Assembly: GCF_000764305.2 (NCBI RefSeq)
Contig: NW_025944508.1
Coordinates: forward strand, 62,001-126,000
Origin: Hyalella azteca
Lineage: Eukaryota > Arthropoda > Malacostraca > Amphipoda > Hyalellidae
Length of the DNA: 64,000 nucleotides
Direction of reading: 5' to 3'
In this document: positions 13,945-23,600 of the stretch, one piece after another
How the letters are laid out: each line of letters begins with the position of its first letter
How positions within the stretch are numbered: position 1 is the stretch's first letter
Made by a program: the position numbers and the translations under genes
The notes under the pieces: generated by a model
What the model was told of the DNA's origin: nothing
The model's input: only the letters and a program-made list of their open reading frames with translations
The model's database searches: none

Positions 13945-16900
13945 TCATTTTCGCATCCAAAATTTCTTGAACTTGTTTTTTGGAGAGGTTTTCTCAAATC
14001 GAGGCTCCTTTAGGTCACCAGAATCTTCCTGCTCCATGCAGTCGGCTGGTGGAGAGCAGAATTCCCTCAAAGTCCTCCTCCTAGAATGAATACTCGCCAA
14101 GCGTCTCGCTCCTGAAGCACTAATAGAACTAGTGCGTTGAACTTCTGTGGCGATGGTAGAATCAAGGTAGCTTACTGCAGCAGTGCTAGTATTATCAACA
14201 TGCCTCACTTCAACAGCGCTAGCTAAATCATCGATGGATCTAGGTACACGTTTTTTATCCATTGGTCCGCCAAAGAAAGTGTGAGCTCTTTTCACAGGAT
14301 TCGTTTCACTGCCACAGCGAGACTCAGGAACAAACGATCTTTGACTGCTGCTGTGAGAAAGGCTATTGACCGACGCTAGGTCTTCAGGGTGTCGGGGCTG
14401 TACGGCGTGAAAAGCAGCAGATTCTATAATTCCCTGGCTGCTGGGCACACAAAAACCAACATTACGATGCGACGGGCCTCTTCTAGAAGGGTAAAACTCA
14501 AGACCTTCGTAATATTTTTCCCCTTCCATTTCAAGTTTATTACTTCCAGATGGTAACAACGGTGAAATACGGTCGGAGGCAGAAGACGCTATTTCTTGTT
14601 TTATAGAGAAAGAAACGTTTCTCAGTTCCCTGACGAGCCGATCAGGAGGCAAGGGTGCGCAGCGCTGACTTTTCGTCCGGTCAACTTTCTTCACGAGCGA
14701 CGGCGCTAAATGGCGAAAATTTTCTGATTTTTCAATGCATGCCCTGAAGCGATCTCTGTCTTCACGCATGCGCTCTTCAGCGTCAGTTTCGTTGACCTCG
14801 GAGATGATCTCGTTGAGGGCCTCGTGTATGGAGGCGTAGTTACTTTCAGAACCAAGAGCCTCGTATGAGCGTCGCATTGCTGGTGCTAGAGAATAGCGTT
14901 TGTAAGCGCTAGAGTTTACGCAGTCAGGAACGCAAACACTAGACAAATTATCGCCAGTGACAGACTGATCTGTGAGTACATGTTTGTATGACGAAACGCA
15001 CGAATATATTGAGGCAGCATCATACTTCGAGATATTGCGGCTTTCACCACACATAGCGGAAGCAAAAGAGTCGGGATTGGATAGTCTTTGTTGGGTCAAG
15101 AAATATACGGATTTCAAGTCACTTAGAGGCTCCAAGTTGCATAGGTCGTTCAATGCCTTAGTAGAAATCGAAGTCTTGCTCTGAAAATCGAAAATATTCT
15201 CACATGACTTTCTTCTACTGACGATGTTCTCAGATGACTCGCTCTTTTTGCTGTGATGAGATTCATAATTATCCTTTATTCTACTCTCGTGCAAAGAATC
15301 TATCTCATCACCTTCGAGCTCATCTGGAGTGGATAAATTATTCTGAACGTTCATTCGTCTCTGCTTACGACGTCCAGCTTCAATCTCTATTAAATCAGAA
15401 AAGCTTGCATTGCTTGGTAGGCTTGTCGCAGGAAGAATCCTTGCAATGACTCCTCCATGAACGGAGTTTGTAGCAGGAAACGAAGGCTTGCTGCGTGGGT
15501 TGCTTGGCGCAGCAGTAAAGGTTGACAAAGATGGCAGCAGCTGACGCTCGTCTTGAGACGAGGAGAACCCACTTCTGGGCTTAGGACTGACACTCAAACG
15601 TAAATTTTGTGTCAGGAACTGACGAGTTTCCTTGAAACTGAGTGAGTCAGGAGATCGTCCTTGGGCATCTAGGTCGGAGCGTGACGTAGACAGAGGTGCG
15701 GATGTTGCAAACATTCCATTCTCGTACAAAACTTTGAATTTTTCAACAACACCACCACTTGCCAAAGTTAAAGGAGGAGGATTTTTTCTGTTTTCGAGTT
15801 TGACATCTTTTGGCTTGGTGCTACAGTCTTGAGAAAGTTTACTAGGATTTCCAGCTGCTTCTGTATTCGGTAATAAACTTGGTATTTCATAACTGCGAGA
15901 CTCGAGAGTTCCAGACGCTTCATCACCGCGAGGCCTAGAAACATCACTATTTTCTTTCTCAGTTACATTTAAATTCACATCACAATATTCTGTTTCACTA
16001 ATCACTTCAGGAGATTGCACAATATTTTCAGCACATTTACATTCATTGGGAATATTATCACGTGAGCCTCCAGCAGGCGAAGGAAAACGAGGTCTCTGTT
16101 TAAAGGGAGCACCCAAAGCGGCACCAACAGAACGACTACAACCAACATCGCTACAACAGTCAGGCTTTGGTTCAGAAATTATATTAGGTGTAGTGTTTGA
16201 GACTTGGCTACTGGTAACGAATTTACTAAACGATGCATTTAATTCACTCTGAATAACATTGGTCTTGGAGGCGAGGGGGACACATATAATAACTTCTGTA
16301 CCACTAACACCACAAGTAACAGATGATAACTGCTCACGAGAAACTTGACAATGAATTAATGATGGTGACACATTACCAGCACTATCATAGACATTAACAG
16401 ATGACAATGAATTTCTATTTTCATTAGAACAAACATAAGTTGCATTGTCTGCAGGAGTGCCAACAGGAACGTCTAATAAATTATCTTCTCTACAAATGTT
16501 AACATCACAAAATTTTATCGCTTCAGTATCATTGTGATGAAACTCAATGTCTGATGTGGTCACGGGACAAACAACACTGCCACCTGCAAAAGCTGCAGTA
16601 GGGACAACGTTGTCAGAATGGGTAATGTCACGCGCGGGTACCTCTGTTATAATTGCGGTTTCAATCATATATCTGTTTCGTATCGCCGTTTCAATAGCAG
16701 TTTCTGCAGTATCCGTAGTTTGTATCACTGCTTCAATTGCTGTTAATACAGTATTGTTGCTAAAACCGCTCGTTTCACTCCCGACACTCTTTGTTCCATT
16801 TCCAAGAATTTCACCCACTGGATCTAATTCTACATTTGTAGTTATGATTGCACTACTTACTGACGCAGCAGGAGCGCCCGCTGGCGTAGATGATTTCACT

Positions 16901-17187
16901 ATAGGGATAACAATCAAGTTTTCACGGACAGAAAGATGCTCTAAAGTCGCTCTGGTACCGCGGTCCGAAGCACCAGCAGAAACGCATTCTTCATAAATAG
17001 GTAATGGATCACAATTTTGTTGCAATGGTGAGCAACAATGGTGTTTGGATGATGAGCCACAATGGTGTTTGGATGATGATGAAGTTTGTTCTCTCATGTT
17101 GCTGGATTTTCTGGAGTATATGCCTCGGCGAAAAGAGGAGCGAAGAGCGCGATGTGGCTCATTGAATTCCCCCCTTCTTCTGCTCAC
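13945..17187 (-). CDS. Large serine-rich protein, function unknown
   Basis: A single uninterrupted frame of about 1080 codons, the longest in the window, with coding-like composition against an AT-rich background. The frame opens just after a TAG, and the sequence ahead of it ('ttttcacagttag' on the minus strand) resembles a 3' splice site, so this may be a last exon beginning near 17196. If it is the first coding exon, the first ATG is at 17097 (MREQTSS). The protein looks mostly disordered: Ser/Thr-rich, a short repeat SSSKHHC near the N-terminus, basic patches (RRKQRR near residue 610; KFKKFWMRK at the C-terminus) and one charged, probably helical stretch near residues 785-825 (NEIISEVNETDAEER). 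No transmembrane segment, signal peptide or enzyme motif was seen. It lies 0.44 kb downstream of Scar on the same strand. I do not recognise a family. Confidence 0.8.
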   Translation of the reverse strand: MSRRRGEFNEPHRALRSSFRRGIYSRKSSNMREQTSSSSKHHCGSSSKHHCCSPLQQNCDPLPIYEECVSAGASDRGTRATLEHLSVRENLIVIPIVKSSTPAGAPAASVSSAIITTNVELDPVGEILGNGTKSVGSETSGFSNNTVLTAIEAVIQTTDTAETAIETAIRNRYMIETAIITEVPARDITHSDNVVPTAAFAGGSVVCPVTTSDIEFHHNDTEAIKFCDVNICREDNLLDVPVGTPADNATYVCSNENRNSLSSVNVYDSAGNVSPSLIHCQVSREQLSSVTCGVSGTEVIICVPLASKTNVIQSELNASFSKFVTSSQVSNTTPNIISEPKPDCCSDVGCSRSVGAALGAPFKQRPRFPSPAGGSRDNIPNECKCAENIVQSPEVISETEYCDVNLNVTEKENSDVSRPRGDEASGTLESRSYEIPSLLPNTEAAGNPSKLSQDCSTKPKDVKLENRKNPPPLTLASGGVVEKFKVLYENGMFATSAPLSTSRSDLDAQGRSPDSLSFKETRQFLTQNLRLSVSPKPRSGFSSSQDERQLLPSLSTFTAAPSNPRSKPSFPATNSVHGGVIARILPATSLPSNASFSDLIEIEAGRRKQRRMNVQNNLSTPDELEGDEIDSLHESRIKDNYESHHSKKSESSENIVSRRKSCENIFDFQSKTSISTKALNDLCNLEPLSDLKSVYFLTQQRLSNPDSFASAMCGESRNISKYDAASIYSCVSSYKHVLTDQSVTGDNLSSVCVPDCVNSSAYKRYSLAPAMRRSYEALGSESNYASIHEALNEIISEVNETDAEERMREDRDRFRACIEKSENFRHLAPSLVKKVDRTKSQRCAPLPPDRLVRELRNVSFSIKQEIASSASDRISPLLPSGSNKLEMEGEKYYEGLEFYPSRRGPSHRNVGFCVPSSQGIIESAAFHAVQPRHPEDLASVNSLSHSSSQRSFVPESRCGSETNPVKRAHTFFGGPMDKKRVPRSIDDLASAVEVRHVDNTSTAAVSYLDSTIATEVQRTSSISASGARRLASIHSRRRTLREFCSPPADCMEQEDSGDLKEPRFEKTSPKNKFKKFWMRK

Positions 17188-17638
17188 ACGTCCGTCCTAA
17201 CTGTGAAAATAGGGAATAACTCGGTGATGAACAATGAATATAGTGATCAGTGAACAACAAAGTATGAGGTGCTGCTCACGCGCACGAAGGTCTTCTAAAT
17301 AAGAGTATAGGCGTTTCTAGATCAGAGTAAAATATGTGTTCAGTGGCTAAAGTAGCCTCTTAGCTGATCATCGCTTGAACCCAGCTTCTTAAATATTAAC
17401 TCATAGGCAAACTAGTGGCGGCACCTATGGGCACCAAAAAGCTTCTCCGCGTCTGAGGAAGACAGCATTGCCACTCACCACTTTGAGGGGAAGGCACCAC
17501 TGCCACTCGCCACTTTGAGGGGAAGGCACCATTGCCACTCACCACTTTGAGGGGAAGGCACCACTGTCACTCACTACTTTGAAGGGAAGGCTCCACTGCC
17601 ACTCACCACTTTGAGGGGAAGGCTCCACTACAGCTCTC
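17188..17638. other. Scar 3' flank and spacer to the next gene
   Basis: Holds the 32-bp tandem repeat at 17470-17632, which starts directly after the Scar stop codon and so probably lies in the 3' UTR. No other gene seen. Confidence 0.6.
17470..17632 (-). repeat. 32-bp tandem repeat in the probable Scar 3' UTR
   Basis: Five copies of a 32-base unit; on the plus strand the core is 'ccactttgaggggaaggcac'. On the gene strand each unit carries 'gtggtgagtgg', which resembles a 5' splice site. The array starts within a dozen bases of the Scar stop codon. Confidence 0.8.
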
Positions 17639-20600
17639 CTACGCGCTGGTCTCATCCCAGTCATCGCTGTCACTGTCGGTGTCTGATGACGTGTCAGAGT
17701 CGCTCACTTCGAACGCAAACCGCCGCTGTAAAACAAATAATAAATCAGATCTCCTCTCCTGGCAATACGCAAATGTTTCTAGGATTTACATTGAAGTCTT
17801 CCTATCAAAAAAGCAATAACTCTTTCATGTTCAAAGCCTTAACGGATCGCGAACTTTGCAAGCTATCAGTGATCTTACAAGACAACAGCACGCAAAAGTT
17901 TTAAAGACTCAAATTGAAGTTTATAATCAAATGGAAAATCACTGTGTTTCATGTTCAATGCCAATTAGAAAATTTGTTCTGACTAAATTTCGAGATGATG
18001 AGCGAATATACTGCATAGACAAGAATAAAATCACGATTCCAAGTCTTCACAACCTGTGTTATTTTCAAATGCGATCTCTAGCATATCCAACAAGCATACA
18101 ATACACAACTACCTAACTATAATTGTAATAATCACAGATTAATGTTCACCATGACACACAAAACAATAACAATGGCATGTTCAAGCGCTGGCACTGATTC
18201 CTTCTCGGGGTCGATAGCTCGAAGGGTTACGGCCGTAGGAAATTTAAGTGATGCAGTCTCCCATGACATTCTAATTTCGTAGCCAATAACACAAGAGCAG
18301 GAGCCACTTACCTCCTGCAGGATGGAGGCGACGTCCTTGCTGGGGTCAGGCACCACCCGCGCCCCCGCCCCTCCGGCCCCTCCAGCGCCGCGCTCTACAG
18401 GGTCAACCTTACGCAGCTTGATCCCTGCACACACATCAATTCCATAGTAAAATAAATAGACCAGAGCCAGAGATATGTAAAGCTTAATTATATGTTGTAA
18501 TTTTTTTAAAAGTAATTCAAAATAAACCTGCAGCACCTCACCCTAAGCTGATGAGTATAGGTACCTTAAGCAGTTTGATCATTGCACACAGTTATATTAG
18601 ATATAGTCAGATGGGGGAAGACAGGACCGAAATCACTAACAAGCAAGTAGCACCTATACCATGAATAACTGGATAACCCTGAATCTACCAGAAGGTGTGC
18701 TTGCGCAATGGGCTTCTAAGCTAAAACTCAGACTTTTTGAAAACAATAAAGTTTTCTGTATAGAGCAAATAGAGTGAATCGCTGAGGTAAGACAGAACCA
18801 ACTAGTAATTCTTACAGTTTTTAATCAATGTATAGACCTGATATTAAATATTATCCATATACAAACACATTAGTTGATTAAACAACCATCTGTTACTGTT
18901 TTGTGTTGTAGGAAGTCAACTTCATTAAAAGTTACATTGGAGTTTTTGTCATGAGAAATAGTAAGTTAGTTTTTAGGGCAAATAGTTTTCGCCCTAAAAG
19001 TAAGTCGCATTTGGTTCATTGTAGCGCACTGATAAGCACTCGATGTTTATTCCACCAGTGTCATTGTCTGTCATATGATCTGGTAATCAGCCACTATGTC
19101 ATTGGTCACGTTTTTCCATGGTCATTTCCAACATTTCTTCAGGTCCCTTTTGGTTGGAGGTCTTTCAGTTGTCCAATTTATTGATTGTTACTTTAACGGT
19201 TGATTCATATAATATATCAGAGTCATAATTGCCTTTGTGTCTGAGTCTATTTGCATCTGCCTTTTATTATTTTGCTGTAATGTGTCTTTCACAGTCACTC
19301 TACTTTCAGCTACCTCCATTGCTCTGCTCTCTCTCTTTCCTCTCTTCATACTATCAGGACCACATGTTTCCTAACTGAAGTGTCAGATGTCATGACTTTT
19401 CTTGCTAACTGCATTTGTGGTGAGCTTCTTCGAACATAGCCCATGCCCTTTCAAAAATTTGTCAATCCAGTCTTGTCCAGCACAGGCCAGGTCAGTTAAT
19501 CTTTGAAGGCAGTCAGTTACATACATATGGATTTTTCCTCAAGCTGATCCTGCACATAGTTAAGTAGCTCACTAATGGGAAGAAATATCCCTATTTTCAC
19601 CATCCCTTTGATGTAATTAACAATAGTGCACTAAATTTCTCCAATTAAAACAAGTTAAGATGGTTATTTCGTGGAAGACAAAAATTTTATTAAAAAATGT
19701 TATATTTGCATTTATTCCATGTAGTTTATTTTCATTACTTTATTTATTTATTCCATGTAGTTTGATAAACGATAGGGTAAAACAGGACTACTTGTGGGGT
19801 ATAAGGGATCATTTGGTGGTCTCGTCTTACCCCATGCCCAGTCCTTTTTTACCCCATTTTGGAATGCATGTCAGGCAGTGGGTAGCAGGTAGGAATGCCT
19901 AGTATGGCTCAAAAGTTGATATTACCTGCCTACATCTACAAACCTGGCCAAAAAATTTTTATGTCATTAGATAGAGCTTAAGGTGGCCTATTTTCTGATC
20001 TATGTTCACATAGATATTCCTTAAAATTTGCCAAAAATTATTATTTGCAGCACAGTCTTAAACGAAACCTTGAAATGACTGGAAATGGTTGCTCTAACAC
20101 ATTCATCCATCAAATTCACACACATTCTTACACATTCATCCAAGTGCAGTTAGAATGCACGCAATGGGCTGGTCATTTCTTACCTCATTTGACTATATGG
20201 CGAAGTAAATAGATAAACGTTACCAATAAGAAATTGCTGAAAGCTCGTGTAGCTTTGAACAGATATCTCGGGCAGCTTTACCATCTCTTATAGCCTTGAG
20301 TAGATCACTAAATGCTTTACCGTCACATATAGCCTTGAGTAGATCACTCTGGGTGCTTTACCGTCATGTATAGCTTTGAGTAGTTAACTCTGGGTGCTTT
20401 ACCGTCACGTATAGCCTTGAGTAGATCACTCTGGATACTTTACCGTCACGTATAGCCTTGAGTAGATCACTTTGGGTACTTTACCGTCACGCATAGCCTT
20501 GAGAAGATCACTCTGGGTGCCTTACCGTCACGTATAGCCTTGAGTAGATCACTCTGGGCACTTTACCGTCACGTATAGCCTTGAGTAGATCACTCTGGGT

Positions 20601-23600
20601 GCTTTACCGTCACGTATAGCCTTGAGTAGATCACTCTGGGTACTTTACCGTCACATATAGCCTTGAGTAGATCACTCTGGGTGCTTTACCGTCACGTATG
20701 GCCTTGAGTAGATCACTCTGGGTGCTTTACCGTCACGTATAGCCTTGAGTAGATCACTCTGGGTACTTTGCCGTCACGTATAGCCTTGAGTAGATCACTC
20801 TTGGTGCTTTACCGTCACGTATAGCCTTGAGTAGATCACTCTGGGTGCTTTACCGTCACGTATAGCCTTGAGTAGATCACTCTGGGTGCTTTACCGTCAC
20901 GTATAGCCTTGAGTATGTCTCTTATACACATCTAGANTGAGGGTGCCACTAGGGGGGGCTGGGGGAGGCTGAGAAGGTCTGTTAGACGTCACCCGAGGCA
21001 GGTTGCGGTTCGGGGTGCCACCTGTAAACATAATTTAATGCTTTACTTATCATATATAAAACAAATAAAATAACACTCACCATGACTCATATTATAAGCT
21101 TGAAGCTTTTACACTTCATCATTCATCAGCTTCAATTCTGAATTCTGAAAAAATTCTTTATGGCCCATATTAAAATCACACTTTGATGACAAGTTTAACC
21201 TTTCGTCTTCTAATGGCAACTTTAGGCCCTCTAGCTGTATTAAAATGGGCCGCAAATTAGGTTCTCAGCTACAGTATCATGAGAACCCGCCATTTCCAGG
21301 ACCAGTATCAACAGAACTCACCATTGCCAGCACCAGAGCGATGAGAACTCACCATTCTAAGCACCATTATCAACAGAACTTGCCATCACCAGCACCAGTA
21401 TCAACAGAACTCACCATTGCCGGCGCCAGAACGATGAGAACTCACCGTTCTCAGCATTAGGGTCGTAAGTGGTCTGGCCATAGATGCCAAAGTTCTCCTG
21501 GTTGTGGTAGCTGTGAGGGAAGTTGCCAGTGGATCCATAGCCAAGCACTTCCTGCTCGGCCTACAAAATAAAATATTAATGGAGGGCAAAGCAGTAATCA
21601 TAATTATACAGAATGGACACAATATTCTGCACAACTACAATAATTCTGTTTCTAGGGACAATTCCAACAACATTATTGGTAAACATAAATATGAATTCTA
21701 ATCAATTGTCCATGGCACACAAATGATATTTTCTGGCCAAAGTGAAAACCACAAGCCAAGTCCAATAGGTTTTTATATGCAGGAAAAACAATACATTTAC
21801 CAAGTTCAATAACGCAGAATGCTCAAGGCACCGTAGGATACCAGCAGCAATAACAGAGACGCATACCTGCGCAGGCGTCTTGTAATGGACGCCATGGATG
21901 TGTTCTCCTTTCTCAATGGCTTGCTGCTTGTGCTTGTCGATGCGCGTGGTGTTCGCCTGTCGAATTTTGTTCTTTTTCCGACCATCGCCTTTGGGTTTGC
22001 CAGGCTGCACATCATGAGGCCGGATTAAATACAAATCTAGAGATAGTAAACGATGATCAGATGACGTCATAAAATGTTTTCACCTACACAGGACATATAA
22101 AAGATTTAATACAAATACAGAGATTGCAACTGATGGTCGGATAACATCATTAACCATTTCCACTTCAAGACATTATTTCCTAACACAATGTCACCTCCTA
22201 CCTCATGATTACCGTACTGTTATTAATTCATACATTAATCATGATAATCTTAATCGCCTCAATAATAAAGACAGAGTATAAAATTAATATAAATATCATG
22301 AGACTGACCTTCTTTTTGTTATCCTTAATCTGTTCAGTTTCTTTGGTGATCTCATCGCGCCACAGGTTGAAGAAGTAAGCAGGATCTGTGTAGAACTTGA
22401 GACCGTCCTTACCGTCATCTCTGCACAGGCAAGATAAACCACAATGAAAATAACTTAATGAAAACTATAGCAATTTTGAATTTTTTCTTTATTTTACACT
22501 AAACAATTTTTTTAAATACTTACATGTCTAGCTGCAGACAAACGCACAATTTATAGACATTAGTCAGCTTTAATGCAAGCTATTATTCTGAAAAGCCAAC
22601 AACAAAGAAATAGCTGACTGAGAAGAGCTTCCGATCCTGATTCAAACAAGCAATGCTGTAGAAGTGACAGGGTACCCACAATAATTGGGTAAACACAATA
22701 ATTGAGTACCCGCAATAATTGGGTACCCACAATAATTGGGTACACACAATAATTGGGTACCCGCAATAATTGGGTACACACATATTGGTACCCACATTAG
22801 AATTACTGGGTACCCACATAATTAATGTGTCTCGAGCATTATGATCTAAATATCTGTTAACATGTACATTTCGCCATGGAAATATTTCAAGAAATACTTT
22901 GGAAAAAGCAAATAAAATTTTAAGTGAAAAATACAATATTCCTTTGTATTCATCAGACCTGTAAGGGTTGAGCTCATCAAGCGGAGGAGGCTGGTCACAA
23001 TGATTGTATATATCAAGCATGGCAGCCGGGATTGTGTCTCGACTGACCACTTGTTGGTCAAACAGCATTGATGATTTGAAAGCTTTTCGCATGTGGATGT
23101 CTTGTAGAGAAACTGAAACAAATTATAATACAATGATAATTGCCAAAATTTTAAAGTTCGTGCAGATACAAATTGCAGAGTTGTAGAACGCTATGATTTC
23201 AGAATTTACGCACATTTATATATAAACTAATATGGTCAGTATATTGGCGGCATCTCTATTTTGCATTCAACTGACCTTCTTCAACGTTACTGTCAAGATT
23301 TTTAACCTTGACAGCAAGTTTATCAACTCGGCCTTGGAGTGAGATGGTACGCTCCATTATAGCAGTAGAGTCTGCTATCATTTCTCCAAAGAGATCTTCA
23401 GCGTGTTTAGACAGCGATGACAGCTGCTCAATAAACAGAGATGCTTCAGGTTTAGGGTAAAATGATAAATATCTAAATAAATACTGCACAAATTTATTTA
23501 CAGTATTTACAATACTACATTAAGATTATATTTAGATGTATAGAATTATGAAATATGTAATGAATTGAAGCCTGATATAAATATGATCCAATTAGTATTA

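Noticed and set aside
14972..16996. Plus-strand frames opposite the large serine-rich exon, up to 149 codons
   Set aside because: Shadows of the minus-strand coding sequence; no independent coding signal.
20258..20914. CRISPR-like array
   Set aside because: Units are head-to-tail with no unique spacers and lie in an animal intron; they match an exon edge.
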